A DNA stretch of 64,000 nt from an uncultured Ruminococcus sp. (GCA_910585865.1 CAJUGO010000010.1:4002-68001), one strand, 5' to 3'. Numbered from the stretch's first letter, positions 16,592 through 25,108 are shown. The notes: generated by a model from the letters alone, not told the origin. Program-made: numbers and translations.

Positions 16592-17905
16592 TCAGATAGT
16601 AGAATGCTTTTTAGAAAGCGTTGACACACGCTTGCCTGAAAGCATGTCAAGTGCAGAAATAAGAGTCTGACGAAGCTGTGCCTCTTCAACAATACCGTCA
16701 ACATATCCATTCTGAGCAGCATTGTAAGCTGAAAGATTTTCCTGAGCATATTTCTCAGCAGCTTCTGCCTGTTTGCCGACTGCAACATTCATTGAATCCG
16801 GATCCATAATCAAAGCTGCTGCTTCAACATTAACCGGAGAAATCACTGTTTCCGGAAGAGCATAAACAACATCTGCATTTGCGCCTGTACCTGCAAGAGC
16901 AATGTATGCAGAACCGACAGCCTTACCCGTTACAACAGAAATCTTTACAGTTGTAGCCTCTGCATAAGCAGAAGCAGCCTTTGCCGCTGATTTCACTGAT
17001 TCAAAACCCGGGCAGTTTACAAATGTAACTACAGGCAAGGAAAAAGCATCACAGAAGCGAACAAATTTTGCTATCTTATTAGTCGACTTGCAGTCAAGAG
17101 ACTTTCCTTTTGTTGCAACAATGCCGATAACCTGTCCGCCAAGTCTTGCAAGACGAACATTTGCATTTTTTCCATAGCTGTTATACAGTCTTACGATACT
17201 GTTTCCATCTACTGTTTTGCTGACTACACATCCGCAGCCGTCCTCAGCCGGAGCCTCCTCAAATGACTGAGGAGCCATATTAAGATTATTAGACGGAAGA
17301 TAGAGCATAAGTTCCTTAGCCATTGCAATTGCCTCTTCGCTGTTCTTTGCAACCATTGTTGCCACACCGTTTTCAGCATTATAATCTGAATTTGCATTTT
17401 CTCCTGTTACAGAAAGTGAAAGCTGTGCTTCTTTACTCATAATAACTATATCTGCACTTGCAGCATTAAGTGCATTTGTACCAAGACATGTACCAAGTAC
17501 AACTGAAATCTGCGGTACAACACCTGAAAGTGACGCCGCAGCATTTAAAATTTCTCCGCATCCTGCGAGAAGTTCTGTTCCCTGAGAAAGTCTGCCTCCG
17601 ATACTGTCGTAAAAACCAACAACAGGCGCACCGGTTTTGAGTGCAAGGTCATAAATCTTCTTGAGTTTTGCAGCCTGAGCCTTGCTCATTGCTCCTCCGC
17701 AAATATCACTGTTCTGAGCAAAAGCATAAACAGGCATTCCCTCTACTGTACCAAAGCCTGCAACAACCTCGGCAAATCCCTCTCCGGATTTTGCAAACGC
17801 ATCAATTTCACAAAAGCTGTCAGAATCAAAAAATTCCGTAATTGTTTTGTAAGCAGAAGTTGAAGCAATCTCAGCCTTAGCCTGATTGATTTTTTCAATA
17901 CTCAT
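16592..17905 (-). CDS. Divergent acyl-CoA carboxyltransferase (12S/MmdA-like)
   Basis: A 437-residue crotonase-fold carboxyltransferase with both halves, but about 70 residues shorter than MmdA/PccB (near 510). The N-half site reads VVLGTCLGTNALNAA where the family has GPCAGGAVYSPA, and the C-half has VTGKAVGSAYIALAG where RKAYGGAY is usual, so both oxyanion-hole regions are altered. Still recognisable are GAPVVGFYDSIGGRLSQG, FVNCPGFESV and the C-terminal DPDSMNVAVGKQ. It is first in the operon, so it should be the CoA-side partner of the biotin carrier; its acyl-CoA substrate is uncertain. A CATCCTCC ribosome site is present on the opposite strand sense. Confidence 0.85.
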   Translation of the reverse strand: MSIEKINQAKAEIASTSAYKTITEFFDSDSFCEIDAFAKSGEGFAEVVAGFGTVEGMPVYAFAQNSDICGGAMSKAQAAKLKKIYDLALKTGAPVVGFYDSIGGRLSQGTELLAGCGEILNAAASLSGVVPQISVVLGTCLGTNALNAASADIVIMSKEAQLSLSVTGENANSDYNAENGVATMVAKNSEEAIAMAKELMLYLPSNNLNMAPQSFEEAPAEDGCGCVVSKTVDGNSIVRLYNSYGKNANVRLARLGGQVIGIVATKGKSLDCKSTNKIAKFVRFCDAFSLPVVTFVNCPGFESVKSAAKAASAYAEATTVKISVVTGKAVGSAYIALAGTGANADVVYALPETVISPVNVEAAALIMDPDSMNVAVGKQAEAAEKYAQENLSAYNAAQNGYVDGIVEEAQLRQTLISALDMLSGKRVSTLSKKHSTI

Positions 17906-17934
17906 CTTAACATCCTCCGATACTATGTATTGAA

Positions 17935-17961
17935 TATGCGGCAGTTACAACCTTCCGCATA
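17935..17961 (-). promoter_or_regulatory. Leader hairpin of the carboxyltransferase operon
   Basis: TATGCGG (17935-17941) and CCGCATA (17955-17961) form a 7-bp inverted repeat with a 13-base spacer between the predicted transcript start and the first gene. It may be an operator or an mRNA hairpin; no T-run follows. Confidence 0.4.
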
Positions 17962-17981
17962 CTAATTTTTTCACATAATAC

Positions 17982-18010
17982 ATTATAGCTTATAATTTTA
18001 AAAAGCACAA
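17982..18010 (-). promoter_or_regulatory. Promoter of the carboxyltransferase operon
   Basis: On the minus strand TTGTGC (18005-18010), 17 bases, TATAAT (17982-17987). The start would be near 17975, leaving a 70-base leader that holds the hairpin at 17935-17961. Confidence 0.65.
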
Positions 18011-18171
18011 GAAAAATACACGGTTCTTTTTAATTTTGCACACATTATATAGTAATTAATAAAAAAGACCAAATTTATTGTCAAATTAACAAAGTGCAGT
18101 TTTTATGGGACTTGACAATTTTCTTATAAGGAATATTAAATTCTGACTAACTATTCCTTTGCTTTAAGAAA

Positions 18172-18921
18172 TCATAATTGTTTTCCATTTAAAAACGGAT
18201 TGGCAAGCAAATTTTTAACCTCTTTTTCTGTAAGATCACGCCAGTCGCCCTGTTTGAGCATTCCCATTTTCACTCCGCCTATCTGTGTACGCTTAAGACG
18301 TGCAACCTCAAGTCCTACAGCCTCACACATTCGCCGTATTTCACGATTTTTACCTTCATGGAGTATCATCTCCAGAACAACTCTTCCCTGCTCCTTGTGA
18401 AGCACGTGAACCATTGCCGGTGCAGTTTTTTTACCGTCAAGCTCAACTCCTGTTTCGAGCTTTATAAGCTGTTCCTCATCAATTGACGGGCGAACAGTTA
18501 CCCTATAAATCTTATAAACACTGTTTCTGGGATGCATAACTTTATTTGCAAATTCGCCGTCATTTGTAAATACCAGCATTCCCTCAGAGTCCTTGTCTAG
18601 TCTTCCTATGGGATAAACTCGTTCGCCAACTCCGGTGATAAGCTCAGCAACACATCTTCTGCCGCGTTCATCACTCATTGTTGTAATAAAGCCTCTGGGC
18701 TTATTCAACATTATATAGCGGTATTTTCCTCCTTTTGGCACTGTAATTCTCTTGCCTTTAACATATATTTTGTCTGTAGGCAGCGCCTTGTCGCCGAGCA
18801 CCGCAGTTTTTCCGTTAACCTTTACATTTCCGTTTAAAATAAGTTCCTCAGCTTTCCTTCTGGATGCTATACCGCACTGAGAAATCAGTTTTTGAAGTCG
18901 TATTGGTTCATTTTTAGCCAT
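18172..18921 (-). CDS. rluB: RluB/RsuA-family pseudouridine synthase
   Basis: A 249-residue 23S rRNA pseudouridine synthase. The S4 RNA-binding domain occupies residues 7-60 (RLQKLISQCGIASRRKAEELI), the catalytic domain 65-240 with GRLDKDSEGM, where D109 is the catalytic aspartate. NKPRGFITT and KNREIRRMCEAVGLEV are further family marks. The gene overlaps the end of the D,D-carboxypeptidase gene by eight bases and is last in the M50-scp operon. Target position (likely U2605-type, helix 89) is family knowledge. Confidence 0.92.
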   Translation of the reverse strand: MAKNEPIRLQKLISQCGIASRRKAEELILNGNVKVNGKTAVLGDKALPTDKIYVKGKRITVPKGGKYRYIMLNKPRGFITTMSDERGRRCVAELITGVGERVYPIGRLDKDSEGMLVFTNDGEFANKVMHPRNSVYKIYRVTVRPSIDEEQLIKLETGVELDGKKTAPAMVHVLHKEQGRVVLEMILHEGKNREIRRMCEAVGLEVARLKRTQIGGVKMGMLKQGDWRDLTEKEVKNLLANPFLNGKQL

Positions 18922-20050
18922 ATGTAAATAATTCCTTTATTATAGTAAATATACTTTTATCTTCTTTTTTTAAGCTTACAGCATTTGCCGCAATCAAATT
19001 TGTACTGTACACCACATTATTATCAAGTATATAATCAATTCTGCCTGCAATATCATTTTGTTTAACAGGCGCATATAAAAACTGCGGAGCATATACCTTG
19101 CGAACTACTCTGTTTTTATCCTCCGTCAAAATTACAAATCCGCCTGATTTTTCACCCATTATCTCAGTCTTGCTGCTGTCTCCTCCAACACAAGGCATCT
19201 CAGCACAAAACAATGCATCCTCTGTCTGATAATATGAATACTTGTCGAAGCCGTATTCATAAAGAGCAGTATGATCATTCCAGTCATTTCTGTCATTTAA
19301 TGTAACGCAAACAAGTGTCAAACCATCTTTTTTTGCCGCAGATACCAAACATCTTCCTGCCGCCTTTGTATATCCTGTTTTGCCTCCTATGCAGTATTCA
19401 TACATTGAAAGAAGTCTATTATGATTTGCATAGGTCGTTTTCTTTGACGCAGGGTTTAAAAAACTCACAGCAGCACTTTTTTGAGATGTAAGCTTTGAAA
19501 AATCCTCATTTTCAAGAGCAAAAGACATAAGCAGCGCCATATCATATGCCGTTGAATAGTGATTATCATCATCAAGACCGCTTGGAGTAACAAAGTGAGT
19601 ATTGCTCATCCCAATCTGCTTTGCCCGTTCATTCATAAGCTTTGAAAACTTTTCAAAACCTCCTGAAATTGTAATTGCCGCCGCATTTGCGGCATCGTTT
19701 CCCGAAGCCATCATCATACCTGAGGCAAGATCGGCAAGCGTTACCTTATCCCCCGCTTTCAAATACATCGAACTGCCCTCGGCTGCCATTTCATTAGTAA
19801 AGGTAACCTCTTTGTTAGCAGCCGAGGCCTGTTCAAGAGCAATAAGCGAAGTCATAATTTTGGTCGTACTTGCAGGCTTCATTCTTTTGTTTTCATTTTT
19901 CGAACAAATAATCTGTCCGTTATCAGTACAATAAAGTATATATGCTTCAGCAGATATTTTAGGTTTATCCGCTTTATTAGCTGCTCTTACTGTCAATATA
20001 GGAGAACAGAGAAAAATTAGACACAGTACAGAACAAACAAATTTTTTCAT
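18914..20050 (-). CDS. dacF: D-alanyl-D-alanine carboxypeptidase (DacF/PBP5 type)
   Basis: A 378-residue secreted peptidase of family S11. A signal peptide covers residues 1-23 (MKKFVCSVLCLIFLCSPILTVRAA in two parts). The three penicillin-binding motifs are present: S61-T-T-K64, S116-G-N118 and K224-T-G226. The C-terminal part (about 280-378) is the beta-rich PBP5_C region and ends in a short amphipathic helix. It trims the terminal D-Ala from peptidoglycan stem peptides; in spore formers DacF acts on the forespore cortex. The position in a cluster with YtfJ and ScpAB is the standard clostridial arrangement. Confidence 0.94.
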   Translation of the reverse strand: MKKFVCSVLCLIFLCSPILTVRAANKADKPKISAEAYILYCTDNGQIICSKNENKRMKPASTTKIMTSLIALEQASAANKEVTFTNEMAAEGSSMYLKAGDKVTLADLASGMMMASGNDAANAAAITISGGFEKFSKLMNERAKQIGMSNTHFVTPSGLDDDNHYSTAYDMALLMSFALENEDFSKLTSQKSAAVSFLNPASKKTTYANHNRLLSMYEYCIGGKTGYTKAAGRCLVSAAKKDGLTLVCVTLNDRNDWNDHTALYEYGFDKYSYYQTEDALFCAEMPCVGGDSSKTEIMGEKSGGFVILTEDKNRVVRKVYAPQFLYAPVKQNDIAGRIDYILDNNVVYSTNLIAANAVSLKKEDKSIFTIIKELFTYG

Positions 20051-20100
20051 AAAGACACCCCCTGCATAATTTTATGAAGAGGATATCTGTGTTATTACAC

Positions 20101-20523
20101 TTATGCGTCTAAGTCATCCTGCGTAATTTCAGAAAAATCATCTGTTTCATTGTGCTTTTTATCTTTTTTAAATATATCTTTAACCTTTTCAATTACATCA
20201 GGAATCATACCTACAATACGGTCAGGCGCACCCTCATATTTTTCAATCGGAATAAGCTGGACATTTCCTTTATAAACAGTCAAAAATCCAACCGGCTGGA
20301 TTGTAACACCGGCACCGCTGCCTCCGCCGAAGCAATCTTTGTTTTCTTTTTTAGTAGGCAAATCCGATCCTCCCGCAGCAAAACCGTAGCTAACCTTTGA
20401 AACCGGAATAATTAATGTACCGTCAGGCGAAGAAATAGGCTCCCCAACAATAGTATTAACATCAATCATTTCCTTGATTTTTTCCATTGTCGTATTCATC
20501 AAATTTCCAATGGGATGTTCCAT
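20101..20523 (-). CDS. ytfJ: GerW/YtfJ-family sporulation protein
   Basis: A 140-residue protein of the GerW family. It has the conserved start HPIGNLMNTTMEKIKEMIDVNTIVGEPI in parts, then PDGTLIIPVSKVSYGFAAGGSD and GGGSGAGVTIQPVGFLTV, the glycine-rich centre typical of the family. The C-terminal 35 residues are charged and variable. In Bacillus subtilis YtfJ is made in the forespore and affects germination; its biochemistry is unknown. Here it lies between a DUF2953 protein (YtfI) and a D,D-carboxypeptidase, as in many spore formers. Confidence 0.93.
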   Translation of the reverse strand: MEHPIGNLMNTTMEKIKEMIDVNTIVGEPISSPDGTLIIPVSKVSYGFAAGGSDLPTKKENKDCFGGGSGAGVTIQPVGFLTVYKGNVQLIPIEKYEGAPDRIVGMIPDVIEKVKDIFKKDKKHNETDDFSEITQDDLDA

Positions 20524-20547
20524 AACAATTCTCCTTATGCAAAATTA

Positions 20548-21165
20548 TTAATTATTTTTCAGATCCGTCAAAAGCTTAAGACCTTTAAAGCCATGTCTGA
20601 ATACCAGTAAAGCAAGGTTAAACAAAAAGATTCTCGCTTTCAGCTCAAACTCAATTTTTGATTTTGACTTTTCATTAAAATCGGGCAAAATATCTATCCC
20701 GTAGCCGGTACAATTTACCGTACCCGTAATAATGCTTACAGCAGGATAAACAACTGAACAGCACTGCCCGTATTTTATTGCCGTATCAGCCGCATCATTG
20801 CCGGCAATTTTTATGCTTATCATAAGCCTTTTTATTAGTATGCGCTTAAAAAAGTCTTTTAATGCAGATTCTGCAAGCTTTGCAGTCTTTTTAATTAAAT
20901 TTATAAACCATACCAGACCTTTTTCTTCTATCAGGCTTTGTTTTTCCTCTTTCGATTCTTTATCATCCTGTTTCTCTCTATCGGCTTTGCTCTCAGTTTT
21001 TTTCTTTTTGGATTTCGGAGGATATACCCAAACCTTTATAAATCCTACAAAAAGCATACACCTAAATTCATCACAATAAGAAGCATGAACAGTTATCGGG
21101 ATAAACATAATCAGTGTCAAAAACAGAATAACGCCAATAAATATATATAACCAAAGCAAGGGCAA
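20548..21165 (-). CDS. DUF2953 membrane-anchored protein (YtfI-like)
   Basis: A 205-residue protein with an N-terminal membrane span (residues 4-27, PLLWLYIFIGVILFLTLIMFIPI), a very charged Lys/Glu/Ser stretch at about 52-82, and a C-terminal domain with KYGQCCSVVYPAVSIITG and CTGYGIDILPDFNE, the DUF2953 core. The family neighbours ytfJ in many spore formers and a role in sporulation is suspected but not shown. The domain is predicted outside or facing the intermembrane space of the forespore; this is inference. Confidence 0.85.
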   Translation of the reverse strand: MPLLWLYIFIGVILFLTLIMFIPITVHASYCDEFRCMLFVGFIKVWVYPPKSKKKKTESKADREKQDDKESKEEKQSLIEEKGLVWFINLIKKTAKLAESALKDFFKRILIKRLMISIKIAGNDAADTAIKYGQCCSVVYPAVSIITGTVNCTGYGIDILPDFNEKSKSKIEFELKARIFLFNLALLVFRHGFKGLKLLTDLKNN

Positions 21166-21179
21166 AACCCCCTTAATCT

Positions 21180-21764
21180 TTACTGTTCCCGCGCAGAATC
21201 GCCTTCAAAAGTTTCAGACTGCTGTACCGCTCCGTCCTCTGACTTTTCTTCTTCGTTTTCAGGCAAAGCAGGAAGCTCATCTAAATTTGCAATATTAAAA
21301 CAACGCAGAAAATTCTCGGTAGTTCCATACAAAAGCGGTCTGCCCGGTAATTCAAGCCTGCCTTTTTCCTCAACAAGACCTTTTAACGTAAGGCTTCCGA
21401 TTACACCGCTGCAGTCAACTCCTCTAACCTGTTCAATAAAAGCCTTAGTAACAGGCTGATTATATGCAACCACAGCAAGCACTTCAAGCGCTGCCTGAGA
21501 AAGCGGCGTATTGCGGCGCAAATCCATTACCTTGCGTATTTCCGGAGCATATTCCTTACAAGATACCATCTGGTATGAATTACCAAGCTGTATAATTGTT
21601 ATACCCCGCTGAGCCTTTTTATAATCATCTATAAGAGCAGAAATATGTTTATTCGCTTCTTTTTCAGTTATCTCAAGAGACTGTGCAATTCTTGATATCT
21701 CAACAGAGTCACCGCTGGCAAATAAAATTGCTTCAATTGCAGCGGAAATATTTTCAGCAGCCAT
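21180..21764 (-). CDS. scpB: Segregation and condensation protein B
   Basis: A 194-residue kleisin-associated protein with two winged-helix domains (about 5-80 and 85-160). Typical stretches are IEAILFASGDSVEISRIAQSLEI, LSQAALEVLAVVAYNQPVTKAFIEQVRGVD and EEKGRLELPGRPLLYGTTENFLRCF. It binds ScpA and loads the SMC condensin at the chromosome. The last 30 residues are acidic. One base of overlap with scpA (start and stop share an ATG/TGA region) indicates coupling. Confidence 0.96.
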   Translation of the reverse strand: MAAENISAAIEAILFASGDSVEISRIAQSLEITEKEANKHISALIDDYKKAQRGITIIQLGNSYQMVSCKEYAPEIRKVMDLRRNTPLSQAALEVLAVVAYNQPVTKAFIEQVRGVDCSGVIGSLTLKGLVEEKGRLELPGRPLLYGTTENFLRCFNIANLDELPALPENEEEKSEDGAVQQSETFEGDSAREQ

Positions 21765-22489
21765 TACTGCATCTCTCCTTCATTTTTGCCAATCATATAG
21801 ACAACCGCATTCTCACCTGAACCATGAATACGAATCCGTTTACCCTTAACAAGTTCCAATGTTGCAAGAAAAGTTGCCACAAGATCGCTTTTACCTTCGC
21901 ATACTTCAAAAATTTCATGATATTCAAGCTTTTTTCCGTGCCATAAGCGACGCATAAGATGAATAATCTTACTGTTCACTGATACAATTTTGTGAGAGAC
22001 AATTCCTGAAAATGCGTTTTGCGGGGGAGGAAGCTTTCGCTTGCCGCGGCCAACGGCACTGACATATGCATTTGCTATATCAATACTGGGATGTGTTCTG
22101 GTGTAAGTCAAATCAAACTCAACAGGAGAAGCATCTCTGTAAAATGTATCAAAATCATAAATGCATCCCAGTTTTTCTGCCATTTGGCGGCATATCGCAT
22201 ATTCCAGCAGCTGTCCCGAAAGCTCTTTTTTTAGTTCCTCTGCTTCCTCCTCATATTTTGGAAGCAACATAACTGACTTTATATATACAAGGCGGGATGC
22301 CATTGTTAAAAATTCAGATGCAATATCCATCTGGTCTTCCTGCATACGGTTAATTTGATCCATATACTGTTCCAGCAAATCTGATATTCTAATGTCATAT
22401 ATATCGATTTTATTTTTTGAAATCAGTGTTAAAAGCAAATCAAGCGGTCCTTCAAACACGGGAAGCTTGTATTGAAGCTGTGTTTCCAT
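21764..22489 (-). CDS. scpA: Segregation and condensation protein A (kleisin)
   Basis: The start is ATG 22489 (METQLQYKLPVFEGPLDLLL), five bases after GGTGGAG; a longer in-frame start lacks a ribosome site. About 241 residues. The N-terminal domain (FEGPLDLLLTLISKNKIDIYDI) binds the SMC neck, the middle binds ScpB and the C-terminal winged helix (about 165-235, FLATLELVKGKRIRI) binds the SMC cap. It closes the SMC ring. Followed at once by scpB. Confidence 0.95.
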   Translation of the reverse strand: METQLQYKLPVFEGPLDLLLTLISKNKIDIYDIRISDLLEQYMDQINRMQEDQMDIASEFLTMASRLVYIKSVMLLPKYEEEAEELKKELSGQLLEYAICRQMAEKLGCIYDFDTFYRDASPVEFDLTYTRTHPSIDIANAYVSAVGRGKRKLPPPQNAFSGIVSHKIVSVNSKIIHLMRRLWHGKKLEYHEIFEVCEGKSDLVATFLATLELVKGKRIRIHGSGENAVVYMIGKNEGEMQ

Positions 22490-22506
22490 AAGTCTCCACC
22501 ACAATA

Positions 22507-23202
22507 CTAAGCAAATAGTTTAAACGGCAAAGCAGCAAGATTGCTTATTCCGCTGTATAGGCCGTTAGTAGCCCAACCCAATAATCCGTCAAGCACACCT
22601 AAATACAAAAGAGCAAACAGCGCTATAAAAAATATTTGCTGATATCTGTAACAATAATTAACCGCCTTGTCAGGTAAAAATAAAAACAAAACTTTTGAAC
22701 CGTCAAGCGGAGGAATAGGAATCAGGTTAAATACGGCAAGACCAACATTGCATGAAACGTAATACGAAAGAAAAACAGTCACAAATCCGCCTATGTCCGT
22801 AATAAGAAATCCAGTCGCAAAGAAAAACAATAAGTTATACACCAGCAATCCTGCAAATGCAGCAACTAAATTTGCAACCGGTCCCATTATTGCCGTAACC
22901 GCCATACCAATCTTGGCATTTTTAAAATTTCTGGAATCAATGGGGACAGGCTTTGCCCATCCAAAGCCAAATAAAAGCATACACAATGCACCTGCCGGAT
23001 CAATGTGACTCAGCGGATTAAGAGAAAGCCTTCCACGGTATTTTACTGCTTTATCACCGAGTAAGGATGCAGTAAACGCATGAGCCCACTCATGAAACGG
23101 CAATATAAGAAATATAATAAGTAAAACTGCAAGAATCTCTGCAACTACAGAAGCAAAGTCAATGCTTCCCGTACGCATTCCGTTTAGTAAAAGCGACAGC
23201 AT
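22507..23202 (-). CDS. Site-2 protease family (M50) membrane protein
   Basis: A 231-residue membrane peptidase with about five spans. The zinc site HEWAH is at residues 37-41 inside the second span, and the third ligand motif NLIPIPPLDGSK lies near residue 165. GRLSLNPLSHIDPAGAL and GWAKPVPID are strong marks of the small YwhC/Rv0359-type M50 proteins that commonly sit next to scpA in Firmicutes. It is the first gene of the seven-gene operon. Substrates are not known for this subgroup. Confidence 0.93.
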   Translation of the reverse strand: MLSLLLNGMRTGSIDFASVVAEILAVLLIIFLILPFHEWAHAFTASLLGDKAVKYRGRLSLNPLSHIDPAGALCMLLFGFGWAKPVPIDSRNFKNAKIGMAVTAIMGPVANLVAAFAGLLVYNLLFFFATGFLITDIGGFVTVFLSYYVSCNVGLAVFNLIPIPPLDGSKVLFLFLPDKAVNYCYRYQQIFFIALFALLYLGVLDGLLGWATNGLYSGISNLAALPFKLFA

Positions 23203-23249
23203 AGAACCTCCAAAATCAATTAAAAAAACTCTATTTATATTTAAATTAT

Positions 23250-23278
23250 ATTATATAATAAATAAGAAAAAAAAACAA
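23250..23278 (-). promoter_or_regulatory. Promoter of the M50-scp-ytfJ operon
   Basis: On the minus strand TTGTTT (23273-23278), 17 T-rich bases, TATAAT (23250-23255). It is divergent from the rpmB promoter. Confidence 0.6.
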
Positions 23279-23301
23279 GTTAAGAAATTTTGAAAAAACC
23301 C

Positions 23302-23330
23302 TTGCATTTTATTCAATTTTCTGTTATTAT
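23302..23330 (+). promoter_or_regulatory. Promoter of rpmB
   Basis: TTGCAT (23302-23307), 17 bases, TATTAT (23325-23330), 40 bases before the AAGGAGG ribosome site. Confidence 0.65.
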
Positions 23331-23377
23331 AACAAAGTTAGATAAAGAATTTGACTTAACTAAGGAGGTGCAGACGC

Positions 23378-23566
23378 ATGGCAAAATGTGAATTCTGCGG
23401 TAAGGATGTAAAGTTCGGTATCAAGGTATCTCACTCTCACAGAAGATCCAACAGAACATGGAAGCCCAATGTACAGCGTGTAAAGGCTATTGTTGATGGT
23501 TCTCCTAAGCGTGTATATGCTTGCACCCGTTGTTTGCGTTCAGGTAAGGTTACCAGAGCTAACTAA
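23378..23566 (+). CDS. rpmB: Ribosomal protein bL28, zinc form
   Basis: A complete 62-residue bL28. CEFCG near the start and CTRC near the end give the four cysteines of the C+ (zinc-binding) type, so no zinc-free paralogue substitution is needed here. SHSHRRSNRTWKPNVQRVKA is the conserved rRNA-binding part. It is monocistronic, with its own promoter and a terminator right after the stop. Confidence 0.97.
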   Translation: MAKCEFCGKDVKFGIKVSHSHRRSNRTWKPNVQRVKAIVDGSPKRVYACTRCLRSGKVTRAN

Positions 23567-23581
23567 TTATACTGTTAAAAA

Positions 23582-23620
23582 AGGCTGTTTCATGGTTATA
23601 TTGAGACAGCCTATTTTTAT
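23582..23620 (+). terminator. Terminator of rpmB
   Basis: AGGCTGTTTCA (23582-23592) pairs with TGAGACAGCCT (23602-23612), 11 bp with one G-T pair and a 9-base loop, then ATTTTTATTTT. Confidence 0.85.
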
Positions 23621-23654
23621 TTTATATATTATTTTATATATTATTTTATATATT
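23619..23654. repeat. Three tandem copies of a 12-base AT repeat
   Basis: ATTTTATATATT is repeated three times without change directly after the rpmB terminator stem, partly within its T-run. It probably arose by replication slippage in AT-rich DNA. Confidence 0.85.
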
Positions 23655-23781
23655 TTTTAATAAACAGGAAACAGCTACTATAATAAGATTAGAACCTCGG
23701 GATACATGGCAGCAGTTTATACAGACTTTGACGGTGATATTGTTGTCGGTTGCAGAGCAAGCAGAGGTGAAAAAGTTTAAA

Positions 23782-24498
23782 ATGCTATTTAAAAACGAGA
23801 AGAAAAGAATAAAGGCAATCGGTTTTGATGTGGGACATACACTTATTAAGTATAATAATCCGCTAAACTGGCAGGGACTTTATCGTTCAGGGTTGGAGCA
23901 CGCTGCCGCTGCCTCCAATATTACTTTGTCAGAGGATATGATTTTTGCAGCAACAGATGTTCTACTAAAATATAACACTCGAGTAAACTATAGAGAATGG
24001 GAAACAACTTCTGATTGCATTTTTAATGAAATATTAAATAGATGGGGACTGCATACAGATTTATATACTATAAAATCCGGATTTTATTCTTTTTTTAAAG
24101 CGGATGCAGAGCCGTACCCGGAAACAATTGACATTCTGAAAAAATTAAAACAGTATGGGATAAAAACAGGAGTTTTAACAGATGTCGCCTATGGAATGGA
24201 TAATGTATTTGCTTTAGAGGATATTTCTGTAATTTCGGATTTCATTGATATAGCTGTTACCTCTGTAGATGTTGGTTACAGAAAACCAAACTCAGCAGGA
24301 TATTTAAAACTGCTCGATTCTCTGAAGATTTATCCTAATGACATGATATTTATTGGAGATGAAGAAAAGGACATTATCGGGGCTAAAAAGCTTGGAATTA
24401 CTTCTGTTCTTATTAATAGAAGTACAGAAATAAAGGAGTTTGGACAGGATTATACATTGAAATCTTTAAACGGCATTTTTTCTATTTTAGGTTTATAA
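23782..24498 (+). CDS. HAD-superfamily hydrolase
   Basis: About 238 residues from the ATG at 23782; GTG 23767 and TTG 23728 are in-frame alternatives, and GAGGTG lies at 23764-23769, a long 12 bases before the ATG. Motif I is FDVGHTL: the nucleophile aspartate is present but the usual second aspartate two places on is glycine, as in the HDHD3-like group. The helical cap spans about 20-95. Motif II is in GVLTD, motif III the lysine of GYRKPN, and motif IV FIGDEEKDIIGAKKLG. Likely a phosphatase; the glycine change makes substrate and even reaction uncertain. Confidence 0.82.
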   Translation: MLFKNEKKRIKAIGFDVGHTLIKYNNPLNWQGLYRSGLEHAAAASNITLSEDMIFAATDVLLKYNTRVNYREWETTSDCIFNEILNRWGLHTDLYTIKSGFYSFFKADAEPYPETIDILKKLKQYGIKTGVLTDVAYGMDNVFALEDISVISDFIDIAVTSVDVGYRKPNSAGYLKLLDSLKIYPNDMIFIGDEEKDIIGAKKLGITSVLINRSTEIKEFGQDYTLKSLNGIFSILGL

Positions 24499-24530
24499 AC
24501 ACTATAAATAATGCTAGAGACTGATTATTA

Positions 24531-24824
24531 ATGAAAATACGATTGTTTAAACAAGAAGATGCCGAAGAAACAGCACAGGTTATTACAAAACTTTAAGAAA
24601 GAGCAATAGTAAAGACTCTTCCCAAAAATTTATTGATGATGACATTTCCTCACATTAAGCAAATATGTTAATTGAACACGATGAATTTTTTAGAAAAAAA
24701 ACAAATTGAAATACCCACTTCGATTATGGCAGTATAATTCTACCGAAAAATGGGATATAATTTTAAAGATGGAATCGCGGAAATTAACAATAAACAACTT
24801 TACAGACTGGAAAAGTACAGATAA
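24531..24824 (+). pseudogene. GNAT acetyltransferase remnant
   Basis: A start MKIRLFKQEDAEETAQVITK is followed by a stop, but the +1 frame continues with LRKSNSKDSSQKFIDDDISS, the usual next part of this GNAT subgroup. The middle, with the acetyl-CoA motif, is missing, and the end returns as FYRKMGYNFKDGIAEINNKQ and LYRLEKY in the first frame before TAA at 24822. So the gene has a frameshift, an in-frame stop and a large internal deletion. Alignment to intact relatives is from memory of the family pattern. Confidence 0.75.
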
Positions 24825-25001
24825 CAGTATTTTAATTAAATTATATAAAAACAAGTTTACGAGCGATAATGATTGAGCTGAATTAATCATTATTGCCTTT
24901 TTATCTTTATACAAATTTTACATAACAGGATTCGATGTCTGCTATAACTGCTGATATATATAATATAAATAACAATAAATTTATATAGCAATATAACAAA
25001 G

Positions 25002-25017
25002 TCCCTGTTCAAGATTT
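25002..25017. repeat. Left arm of inverted repeat around the GNAT gene
   Basis: TCCCTGTTCAAGATTT here is repeated in inverted orientation at 25669-25684; beyond three mismatched bases TTGCT also matches, giving about 24 bases. The arms bracket the GNAT gene at 25109-25564, a 683-base unit. Between 24825 and 25108 nothing else is evident. Confidence 0.7.
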
Positions 25018-25108
25018 GTATTGCTAACAGCTATTTTTTAAAAGTATTCGTCAAAACGCCAAAAGCAGGCGGGTACCCTTGAATTGTGACCGTCCGATAA
25101 GCTGGAAA

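Noticed and set aside
18128..18164. AAGGAATA/TATTCCTT inverted repeat after the pseudouridine synthase gene as terminator
   Set aside because: The arms are AT-rich, the loop is 16-20 bases and there is no T-run, so I cannot call a terminator for this operon.
23619..23654. Tandem 12-base repeats as iterons or regulatory sites
   Set aside because: They are pure A/T, lie just after a terminator, and no replication gene is near; slippage explains them.
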